From positions 1 to 28,965 of IMG/VR virus record IMGVR_UViG_3300019761_000117: 28,965 nucleotides of DNA. One strand, 5' to 3'. Below are positions 22,537 to 28,965 of this stretch, one piece after another. The stretch is from a virus. How positions within the stretch are numbered: position 1 is the first letter of the stretch; each line of letters starts with the position of its first letter. The notes below the pieces were generated by a model, which did no database searches, had not been told where the DNA came from, and worked only from the letters and a program-made list of their open reading frames with translations. The position numbers and the translations under genes were made by a program.

Positions 22537-22995
22537 ATGGGAATGAATATTACAGTTGATCTTTTAGAGGGAATGAAAATAGCTCTAAAAAATGAACTAG
22601 AAAATGAATACACATTAATCAAGTCAAATAAAGATAATGAAATGTATGGGATATATGTATCCCATGTTATAAAACTTTCTGACTTAGATAATTTGGGCAA
22701 AGATTATATATGTACAAATGTAAGTTGCTTTACTGATGAAAGGAAAGTTATAGAGACACAGAATAAAAACTATTATGCAGTTGATAATGATTTTTCTATT
22801 GATGATTTTATTGATAATGAAATATTTTGTAAAAATGAATTTGAAGATGTTGGTATTAAGATAACTAATATGACAAAAGAAGAATATATGAAAAAAATAG
22901 GAAGAAATTTTTATTTTAATTGTAGAGATATTATCGCAGAGTCGTATGATAATCAAAGAAAAAGATTAAAAACCCCTAAAACAGTTAAGGAGTAA
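22537..22995 (+). CDS. Unknown acidic protein (152 aa)
   Basis: A 152-residue protein, starts MGMNITVDLLEGMKIALKNE, rich in Asp/Asn and with several Cys (TNVSCFT, FCKNEF, FNCRD). It looks soluble, mixed alpha/beta. No family recognised. A clear AAGGA site is present before the ATG. The next gene starts 4 bases after its stop, with its AAGGAG inside this gene's end, so the two are co-transcribed. Confidence 0.65.
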   Translation: MGMNITVDLLEGMKIALKNELENEYTLIKSNKDNEMYGIYVSHVIKLSDLDNLGKDYICTNVSCFTDERKVIETQNKNYYAVDNDFSIDDFIDNEIFCKNEFEDVGIKITNMTKEEYMKKIGRNFYFNCRDIIAESYDNQRKRLKTPKTVKE

Positions 22996-22998
22996 CAA

Positions 22999-23127
22999 GT
23001 GCCACAAGAACAAATAACATACTTAGTAATAGGGTTAATAGTCTTCGGAATAATAGTAAGAGTTTATGTAAATTTTTTTATGAAAAGAAGATGGAAAATT
23101 GATAAGAAAATTAAATTTAAGGAGTAG
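22999..23127 (+). CDS. 42-residue single-helix membrane protein (GTG start)
   Basis: The GTG at 22999 has AAGGAG at 22987-22992. The product begins MPQEQITYLVIGLIVFGIIV (hydrophobic helix at about 7-26) and ends in a basic tail (FMKRRWKIDKKIKFKE). The N-terminus outside, basic tail inside layout follows the positive-inside rule. Small membrane proteins of this kind are frequent in phages; none recognised here. Confidence 0.6.
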   Translation: MPQEQITYLVIGLIVFGIIVRVYVNFFMKRRWKIDKKIKFKE

Positions 23128-23415
23128 GTTTTAGACAGAGTTAAAAGAAGTTGTAAAAGATTGATTTTATGTAATGCTTTCGTCATATTTACTTAAGCAT
23201 TACTTAAAACTCTACTTGTAATACCTTAATTAGGGGAGTAAAGAATTTAAGCTTTATGTTTCTTTACTAACATTTTATAAACAAATTATTGCACATGCAC
23301 TTGAAAAGCTTTGAAAAAATGGAGAGTTAAGTAGAAAGGACCTCGAATCATTATTTGGTTTTATGGGGAGTAATAAAAACAAAATAGTATAGATAACTAT
23401 ACTGAAAGAGAAAAT
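23128..23415. other. Non-coding region with several hairpins
   Basis: About 290 bases without a gene. It holds GTAATGCTT/AAGCATTAC (23171-23179 and 23195-23203), AGTAAAGA/TCTTTACT (23237-23244 and 23261-23268), and AGTATAG/CTATACT (23386-23392 and 23397-23403), the last ending 12 bases before the next ATG. None has a clear terminator T-run. The structures could belong to a small RNA or a leader. Confidence 0.5.
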
Positions 23416-23805
23416 ATGACTACAGATGATATGAAAACAGGATTGCAATACATTAATAAAATTCTATTGGAAGATAATGATGATATAAAAATATTAAATG
23501 ATATTTTCATAGATATTAGACTTGGAGATATTGGGAAGGTAAAATGTATATCAAGTGAAGAGTTAGAATACTATAAAAAAGAGGGGTTTGATAAAGACCA
23601 TATTGACTCTTTATCGAATATTGATAATTTCTGTATCATTCCTTATCCTGACGATTTAGAACAAGAACCTTCAGAGGATTATTTAATTTTTCTTAGAGGT
23701 CAGCTTGATGGTACGAGAGGAGAATATTCAAATAAAGTATTTGATTGTAAATATTTTATAGATAAAGTAAAAGATGGAATTATAGTTGAGTTTATAAAAA
23801 CATAA
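23416..23805 (+). CDS. Unknown acidic protein (129 aa)
   Basis: A 129-residue protein, strongly acidic with many Asp/Glu (MTTDDMKTGLQYINKILLED). No family recognised. The C-terminal part has alternating strands (DYLIFLRGQLDGT, VFDCKYFIDKVKDG). Phage acidic proteins can mimic DNA and block host nucleases, but nothing here beyond charge supports that. It follows a hairpin close to the start, which may limit translation. Confidence 0.6.
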   Translation: MTTDDMKTGLQYINKILLEDNDDIKILNDIFIDIRLGDIGKVKCISSEELEYYKKEGFDKDHIDSLSNIDNFCIIPYPDDLEQEPSEDYLIFLRGQLDGTRGEYSNKVFDCKYFIDKVKDGIIVEFIKT

Positions 23806-23820
23806 AATAAAGGATACCAC

Positions 23821-23883
23821 ATGACAGATGTAGAGCAATATATAAAAACACTTACTACTGATAATATGGGAAAAGTATTTTAA
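23821..23883 (+). CDS. 20-residue micro-ORF
   Basis: ATG at 23821 is preceded by AAAGGA at a good distance and reads MTDVEQYIKTLTTDNMGKVF. It ends with TAA. It may be a short peptide or the remnant of a longer gene, because the start and ribosome site are good but the frame is brief. A still shorter frame (15 codons) follows at 23884. No function known. Confidence 0.35.
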   Translation: MTDVEQYIKTLTTDNMGKVF

Positions 23884-23965
23884 ATGGAATTAAATTTGAA
23901 AACAGACATTGAATTTCAAAATTTACAATAATTGTAACAATAATACTCACCTATAAAGGAAAACA

Positions 23966-25432
23966 ATGTCAGCTAACCCATACCAATTTGAATTAGACTT
24001 CGATAAGGAATTAATTGTCGATTTATTCGCAGGAGGTGGTGGTGCTTCATGTGGTATTGAAATGGCATTAGGTGTCTCACCTGATATTGCCATTAATCAT
24101 GATCCAGAAGCAATACAATTACATGAAAAAAATCATCCCAAAACATTACATTTTATAAATGATGTATTTGAAATTGACCCAACAAATGTTGCAATAGGAA
24201 GAAAAATTGGTTTACTTTGGTTAAGTCCAGATTGTAAACATTTTTCAAAAGCAAAAGGTGGAAAACCTAAAGAAAAGAAAATTAGAAGTCTTGCATGGAT
24301 TGGTGTTAAATGGGCAAAAACAAAAAGACCTAGAGTTATTATGCTTGAAAATGTAGAAGAGTTTAAAGATTGGGGTCCTATCTGTAAAGAGGGAAAAGTT
24401 ATAGAAGCAAAAAAAGGTGAAACATTTAAAAAATATGTAAAAGAACTTGAAAAACTTGGGTATATGGTTGAATGGAAAGAATTAAAAGCTTGTGATTATG
24501 GAGCTCCAACAATTAGAAAAAGATTCTTTATGATTGCAAGATGTGATGGCAATCCTATTGTATGGCCAAACCCTACACATGGAAAAGGTTTGAAGCCTTA
24601 TAAAACGGCTGCTGATATTATTGATTGGTCTATTCCTAGTTATTCAATTTTTATGGATAAAGAAGAAGCTAAAAAACACAGAGTTAAAAGGCCACTAAGT
24701 GAAAAAACTATGGAAAGGATAGGAAGAGGATTAGAAAAATTTGTAATTAATAATCCTGATCCATTTATTGCTAAAGACGCACTTCCTTTTATAACAACAT
24801 ATTATGGGAAATCTAAAAATGCAAATAATGTTAGAGGTCAAATACTTGGCAAACCTCTTGCTACTATTACAAGTGGTGGATTAAGACATGGTTTAGTTAC
24901 TCCAGTTGTAATAGGAATCGATAATAAATCAAGCAATGGTTCATGGGATATAAAAAAACCTTTGACAACAATTACAAGTAAAGCAAGACATTGCATTGTT
25001 GCTCCATTTATCACAAAATTTTATAAGACCGGAGAAGGTCAAAATATAAATGAACCTATGCATACAATAATGCCTGTAAATAAAAATGGTGTTATATCTG
25101 CTTTTTTAACCAAATATTATGGAACAGGAGAAGGTCAAGAGTTAAAAGGACCTCTTCATACAATAACAACAAAAGATAGATTTGGAATTGTGACTGTAAA
25201 AGAAAAACAATACCAGGTGCAAGATATTTATTTGAGAATGTTATCTCCAAGAGAATTATACAGAGGACAAGGTTTTCCTGATAATTATAAAATTGAGTTT
25301 ATCAAATCAAATGGTAAGCCATTACCAAAAACTGCACAAGTAAGAATGTGTGGTAATTCTGTACCACCGCCACTTGCAAAAGTTTTAGTTGAAGCTAATT
25401 ATAAAATACATGTATTAAAGAAGGTAGCCTAA
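23966..25432 (+). CDS. DNA (cytosine-5) methyltransferase, phage type with SPDC motif
   Basis: A 488-residue C5-cytosine methyltransferase. Motif I is DLFAGGGGASCGIEM (19-33), which binds AdoMet; motif IV is LWLSPDCKHFSKA with catalytic Cys90 (SPDC in place of the usual PCQ, as in a known phage group); motif VI is ENV (128-130); motif VIII is RKRFF (184-188); motifs IX and X are at the C-terminus (RGQGFPDNY, RMCGNSVPPPLAKVL). Between VIII and IX, about residues 265-410, lie four related segments with the pattern PL.TITS/TTK...GIV, the target-recognition region. It likely protects phage DNA from host restriction. AAAGGA lies before the start; its TAA overlaps the next ATG. Confidence 0.92.
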   Translation: MSANPYQFELDFDKELIVDLFAGGGGASCGIEMALGVSPDIAINHDPEAIQLHEKNHPKTLHFINDVFEIDPTNVAIGRKIGLLWLSPDCKHFSKAKGGKPKEKKIRSLAWIGVKWAKTKRPRVIMLENVEEFKDWGPICKEGKVIEAKKGETFKKYVKELEKLGYMVEWKELKACDYGAPTIRKRFFMIARCDGNPIVWPNPTHGKGLKPYKTAADIIDWSIPSYSIFMDKEEAKKHRVKRPLSEKTMERIGRGLEKFVINNPDPFIAKDALPFITTYYGKSKNANNVRGQILGKPLATITSGGLRHGLVTPVVIGIDNKSSNGSWDIKKPLTTITSKARHCIVAPFITKFYKTGEGQNINEPMHTIMPVNKNGVISAFLTKYYGTGEGQELKGPLHTITTKDRFGIVTVKEKQYQVQDIYLRMLSPRELYRGQGFPDNYKIEFIKSNGKPLPKTAQVRMCGNSVPPPLAKVLVEANYKIHVLKKVA

Positions 25433-25704
25433 TGGAAAACTATAAAGATGAATTTGAATACAAAAATGAAACTTATCAAAAGATTCAAGGTCAATCAAAA
25501 AAAGATAGTCATAAAGAACAATTACTAAATCAAGCTATAGGAATCATAATAGGATTAATAGTGATGTTTTTCCTGCTTCCTTTATTAAAAGATATTCCAC
25601 CAATATACGCAAGTCCTATTGCTGTTTTTGTGATGTTTTGTTTTAGTTATGCAAGAGGTTATGGATTAAGAAGACTGTTTAATTATATACAGAGAAAAGG
25701 TTAA
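25432..25704 (+). CDS. Small phage membrane protein, DUF7220-like
   Basis: A 90-residue protein with two hydrophobic helices at about 33-51 and 57-75. The sequence around the helices (QSKKDSHKEQLLNQAIG at 21-37, then FSYARGYGLRRLFN near the end) follows a pattern I associate with DUF7220 phage membrane proteins. Function unknown. It starts inside the methyltransferase stop (TAATG) and ends 4 bases before the next ATG, so these three genes are one unit. Confidence 0.65.
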   Translation: MENYKDEFEYKNETYQKIQGQSKKDSHKEQLLNQAIGIIIGLIVMFFLLPLLKDIPPIYASPIAVFVMFCFSYARGYGLRRLFNYIQRKG

Positions 25705-25708
25705 GAGA

Positions 25709-26938
25709 ATGAGTAAAAATACTCTATTAGGAAATAAAACTACATACAAAGCGTTAAAAGAAAAACAAAATTGGCTTTTATACAAGAAAGTAGAACATAC
25801 AAAAGGAAGAATCAAAGAATTCCTTCTTTTTACTGAGGGTAAAGCCTATATTTCATTTTCTGGTGGACTTGACTCTACTGTATTGCTTCATATTGCAAGA
25901 ACTATTTATCCTGATATTCCAGCTGTTTTCTGCAACACTACAAATGAAGATCCTGAAATTATTAAATTTGTGAGAACAATTGACAACGTAAAAACTCTAT
26001 ACCCTGTAATGAAATTTAAAGAAATTGTTCAAAAACATGGCTTTCCTTTTGTTAGTAAAAAAGTTTCTAGGTCTATTAGTGAATTACGACAAGAAAATCC
26101 TAATAGTCCTAATATTAGAAATCTATATTTATCAGGATTTAATAGAAAATCTCAATATGCTCAAAGTTGGAAACTTGCAAAAAAGTGGTACTTTTTATTT
26201 GATAAAGAAGAGACTAAATTTGATATTACTTCAACCTGTTGTGATATTCTAAAAAAAGACCCAATTGAAAAGTTTAATAAGGAAACAGGGATGTCTCCAA
26301 TTATTGGAACAACAGCAGAGGAAGGTCAAGATAGAGAATTGAATTATATTAAATATGGCTGCAATATTTATGATAGTAAAAAACCAAAATCAAGACCAAT
26401 GAGTATCTGGACGAATCAAGATGTTTGGGATTATATAAAAATACATCATATAAATTATTGCTCTTTATATGATGACTTAGTCCTAAAAGATGGAACCATT
26501 GTAAAAGGAGAATCTAGAACAGGTTGTGTCGCAGGTGGAATGGGTTGTAGTCTAGAGGAGACGAATAGATTTGAAACTCTAAAATTAAGAAATCCTAAAC
26601 ATTATAGAAATATAATGAAATACACTAATAATGGGATTACGTTTAAAGAAGCCTTTGAACATACATTTAACACTCCTAAAAAACTTACTTCAGAAGAATA
26701 TAAAAGTAAAACTTTAAAAAAAGGTTTTGAAACTCTTAAAAATCATCATGTAATTTGTCTGGAAAAAACACATTTAGAATTAAGTGATCAATTAAAAGAT
26801 AAATTAGATGTACAAGAGAAATATTATCAACTTAGAAAAACTTATGAGCATAGAGATATTTTATACATGATTTTAAATAAAAAATTAAAAATAGATTTAG
26901 AAATCACTACTAAAAAATCTTTGCTTGATTTCATTTAA
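25709..26938 (+). CDS. PAPS-reductase-like PP-loop ATP pyrophosphatase
   Basis: A 409-residue protein. The PP-loop is SGGLDST (51-57), preceded by a beta strand AYISF, so it should adenylate a substrate using ATP. Five Cys stand out: Cys177-Cys178 (STCCDIL), Cys218, and Cys273 and Cys280 (RTGCVAGGMGC). This CC...C.x6.C spread resembles the iron-sulfur site in APS reductases and DndC-like proteins, but with different spacing. Such 'phosphoadenosine phosphosulfate reductase family' genes are common in phages, with unknown substrate. Next to a DNA methyltransferase, a part in nucleic-acid modification is plausible; this is inference. Confidence 0.85.
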   Translation: MSKNTLLGNKTTYKALKEKQNWLLYKKVEHTKGRIKEFLLFTEGKAYISFSGGLDSTVLLHIARTIYPDIPAVFCNTTNEDPEIIKFVRTIDNVKTLYPVMKFKEIVQKHGFPFVSKKVSRSISELRQENPNSPNIRNLYLSGFNRKSQYAQSWKLAKKWYFLFDKEETKFDITSTCCDILKKDPIEKFNKETGMSPIIGTTAEEGQDRELNYIKYGCNIYDSKKPKSRPMSIWTNQDVWDYIKIHHINYCSLYDDLVLKDGTIVKGESRTGCVAGGMGCSLEETNRFETLKLRNPKHYRNIMKYTNNGITFKEAFEHTFNTPKKLTSEEYKSKTLKKGFETLKNHHVICLEKTHLELSDQLKDKLDVQEKYYQLRKTYEHRDILYMILNKKLKIDLEITTKKSLLDFI

Positions 26939-26947
26939 AGGAAAACC

Positions 26948-27526
26948 ATGAGTTTAAATCCTAAACCCATATCAAAAGAATGGATAAAAAAGAAATATTG
27001 GATTGAACAATTAACTGCAGAGGAAATGGCAGCAGTTAGAAAAGTAAAACCAACTTATATTCAAGACCTTATATGCAAATATGATTTAAGTAAAAAGAAA
27101 AATGGTATTAAAGCAAAAGGCAAAAAAAATTACATAATGCCTGAAAAAGAAAAAGTAAAACACAGAATTCAACCTCATGCAAAAGAAATAGTAGCGTTTA
27201 AAGGAATAAATAAAAAATATATCGGTTCTTTTAGATCTATTAATAAAGCAGCTATTGAGCTTAATCTTTCAAGAGCAAATATACGAGGTTGTTTGAATCC
27301 CAAAGTAAAAAGAAATTCTGTAAAAGGTTACACTTTTGAATATAAAAAATATAAAGGTGAAATAATTATTGGAAGAAGAGAAAGTTTAGATTTTACATTA
27401 GAATTTGAAAAAGTATGCAATGGGTTAACTGCAAAACTTCCTTTTTACCCATATGAAGAAAGAATTAATCATTACAATAAAAAATTAAAAAAAGTATTTG
27501 AAGATATAAGGAATAAAAATGAGTAA
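26948..27526 (+). CDS. NUMOD1-like DNA-binding protein without nuclease domain
   Basis: A 192-residue basic protein. Residues about 6-55 look like an HTH (WIEQLTAEEMAAVRKVKPTY). Residues about 82-132 have a NUMOD1-like repeat: IVAFKGINKKYIGSFRSINK, then AAIELNLSRANIRGCL, then GYTFEYKKYKG. NUMOD1 normally binds DNA in homing endonucleases, but no HNH or GIY-YIG motif is present. The rest is charged and helical. It has an AAAGGA site and overlaps the next gene. It may be a regulator or a remnant of a homing endonuclease. Confidence 0.65.
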   Translation: MSLNPKPISKEWIKKKYWIEQLTAEEMAAVRKVKPTYIQDLICKYDLSKKKNGIKAKGKKNYIMPEKEKVKHRIQPHAKEIVAFKGINKKYIGSFRSINKAAIELNLSRANIRGCLNPKVKRNSVKGYTFEYKKYKGEIIIGRRESLDFTLEFEKVCNGLTAKLPFYPYEERINHYNKKLKKVFEDIRNKNE

Positions 27527-27818
27527 GCCAATAAATATGGAGTCAATTGAAGAACTATTTGACACACAAAATAGTCTTATCCAGGAACAGAACAATCTAA
27601 TTAAAGATTTGACTCTAAGTGTTAAATCTTTAATCGAAATAAGTCCAGATTTTATCCCTCTTGCACGAATATGTGAAGAAATTGGAAAATCTAACCAAAC
27701 ATTATCATATCATTTGACTTCAAATTATGAACCAGAAAAAGATTTTAAAAAGAAAAATGGTAAGATAATAGTAGACAGCCGAATAGCTCTTTTAATAAAG
27801 GAGCATTATGTCAAATAA
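27519..27818 (+). CDS. Small HTH protein, probable excisionase
   Basis: A 99-residue protein. Residues about 8-40 are helical, possibly a coiled coil (NSLIQEQNNLIKDLTLSVKS). Residues 47-95 fit a small winged-helix: IPLARICEEIGKSNQTLSYH, then KDFKKKNGKIIVDSRIAL. It overlaps the integrase start by 11 bases, the usual coupling of Xis with Int. Excisionase function rests on size, DNA-binding fold and position; it could also be a regulator. Confidence 0.55.
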   Translation: MSKPINMESIEELFDTQNSLIQEQNNLIKDLTLSVKSLIEISPDFIPLARICEEIGKSNQTLSYHLTSNYEPEKDFKKKNGKIIVDSRIALLIKEHYVK

Positions 27819-28965
27819 AAAAAATTACTCTGTTAGATATGGAAACATCTATGTACAAGGCAGTGTAGATGGAGATTTTAAAAAATACTCCACAGGAAAA
27901 CAAGCCACGAAACTCAATATAAAATGGATTGAAAAAAATCATCGTGAAGTTCTTTTACAACTACATAATAAAAAAGTAAATAAAACAAGTATCGCCTCTA
28001 AAGATTTTATTGAATTTGCTAAGTTGAGTTTAGAAATAAATAAACCTAATCGAAAAGATAGTACGAATATAGAATATGAATCTATCTTTAAAAAATATAT
28101 CGAAAAGTATTTTAAATATTATGCACTTGAAGATATAAAAAAAGCTGATTTACAAAAATGGCAAAACTCTATGATGAAGCAAAAGAAAAAAGACAATGAA
28201 CTTTTAAGTGTTGGAAGAATTAAATTTGTACGTTCTGTTTTTTCTGGTATTTTAACGGATGCCGTAGAAAATGAATTAATAAATAAAAATCCATTTGAAA
28301 CAATCAAACAACCTAAAAGAGAAGGTCTTCAAGATGAAGAGATATTACCTTTTAATCTTAGTGAAATCAATAAAATTATAAATGTTTCAATTGGTCAAAA
28401 TAAAAACCTAATAACTACCTTATTCTTTACAGGTATGAGAACGGGAGAACTTTGGGGTTTAAAATGGAGTGATCTAAATTTTCAAAGTGATACTATTCAC
28501 ATTCAAAGAGCAATTAGACATGGAACTATTAGCAGCACAAAAACTAATAGTTCAAATAGAATTATAGAAATGCTTCCTATCGTAAAAGAAGCATTAATGA
28601 GACAAAAGACCTTTACTTATAGAGAAGATAGTTTTGTATTTTTAAATAGAGATAAAAAACATTTTTCTTCTGCAGCAAGTGTAAGTTTAGGATATTGGAA
28701 AAGGACTTTAAAGTTTTGTAAACTTGATTATAGAGTTTTATATCAAACTAGACATACTTTTGCATCTATGATGATAAGTCAAGGTGAGGATATTGTTTGG
28801 GTATCTAAAACATTAGGACATGCAAGTGTAAAGATTACCTTGGATATATACACTAAGTTTATTCCACATGAGAGAAGAGAAAGAGCAACTTTTTTAAATA
28901 ACTTTCAGGAAAAAAACTGTACTAAATCTGAACTTCCATTTATATCCCTTTCAAAAAGCTCGTAA
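27808..28965 (+). CDS. int: Tyrosine integrase
   Basis: A 385-residue tyrosine recombinase, complete, with the stop at the window end. An N-terminal arm-type DNA-binding part (1-60), a core-binding SAM-like domain (about 65-165), and a catalytic domain follow. Active residues are Arg211 (TGMRTGEL), Lys245 (STKTNSS), Arg315 and His316 (YQTRHTFAS), His338 (LGHAS) and Tyr348 (DIYTKF). The first His of the HxxR motif is Tyr312 (YQTR), which occurs in a known group of phage integrases. It integrates and excises the phage at attP, which should lie just outside the window. It has a GGAG site before the ATG. Confidence 0.95.
   Translation: MSNKKNYSVRYGNIYVQGSVDGDFKKYSTGKQATKLNIKWIEKNHREVLLQLHNKKVNKTSIASKDFIEFAKLSLEINKPNRKDSTNIEYESIFKKYIEKYFKYYALEDIKKADLQKWQNSMMKQKKKDNELLSVGRIKFVRSVFSGILTDAVENELINKNPFETIKQPKREGLQDEEILPFNLSEINKIINVSIGQNKNLITTLFFTGMRTGELWGLKWSDLNFQSDTIHIQRAIRHGTISSTKTNSSNRIIEMLPIVKEALMRQKTFTYREDSFVFLNRDKKHFSSAASVSLGYWKRTLKFCKLDYRVLYQTRHTFASMMISQGEDIVWVSKTLGHASVKITLDIYTKFIPHERRERATFLNNFQEKNCTKSELPFISLSKSS

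Noticed and set aside
23884-23931. 15-codon frame before the methyltransferase
   Set aside because: No ribosome site and no sign of coupling; too short to support.
28741-28770. Integrase thought inactive because HxxR has Tyr for His
   Set aside because: YQTRHTF is normal in a group of phage integrases; all other catalytic residues are present.

Overview
The window is most of an integrated temperate phage (prophage), or its excised genome, in a strongly A+T-rich host. It runs from inside the tail-tip gene at the left edge to the stop codon of a tyrosine integrase at the right edge. The A+T-rich codon use, AAGGA/AGGAG ribosome sites and overall protein character suggest a Campylobacterota host (Arcobacter-like); this is inference, as no host gene lies in the window. 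The morphology should be siphoviral: an HK97-type head (P27-family small terminase, large terminase, portal, prohead protease, HK97-fold capsid) joined to a lambda-type tail (G/G-T chaperones, tape measure, M, L, K, J).

Layout. (1) 1-14389, minus strand: late packaging, head and tail genes in order terS, terL, small membrane protein, portal, protease, unknown, connectors, tail terminator, tail tube, chaperone G/G-T, tape measure, M, L, K, I/J. Many are coupled by ATGA-type overlaps. (2) 14390-14511: a short GC-rich repeat-bearing spacer next to an HNH gene, the best candidate for the cos site. (3) 14512-17970, minus strand: early left operon with Cro-like and CII-like regulators, small HTH proteins, a replication initiator carrying an iteron-like cluster, a DnaC-like loader and HNH. 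(4) 17971-19910: immunity region. An S24/LexA-type repressor reads rightward and a PD-(D/E)XK nuclease-like gene converges on it. Five copies of the operator AGTGT-N9-ACACT sit in two clusters, three left and two right, like OR and OL of lambda. (5) 19911-23965, plus strand: small genes and micro-ORFs separated by terminators and structured non-coding stretches, including a conserved phage pair (106-aa protein and DUF2303-like protein). (6) 23966-28965, plus strand: cytosine-5 DNA methyltransferase, small membrane protein, PAPS-reductase-like protein, NUMOD1-like DNA-binding protein, a probable excisionase and the integrase, tightly spaced.

How it works together. The repressor probably silences both early operons through the two operator clusters and carries the Ser/Lys and Cys-Gly features of RecA-stimulated self-cleavage, so SOS induction is expected. 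Leftward early transcription would supply the CII-like regulator and replication proteins, then packaging and structure. The clearest mechanistic signal is a textbook -1 frameshift site (A AAA AAG plus a 13-bp hairpin) making the G-T tail chaperone. The most interesting accessory points are the nuclease-like gene placed like lambda rex between the operators, the methyltransferase/PAPS-reductase-like module, and several structured intergenic RNAs or small elements of unknown role. No endolysin or holin is recognisable; these may lie beyond the left edge.
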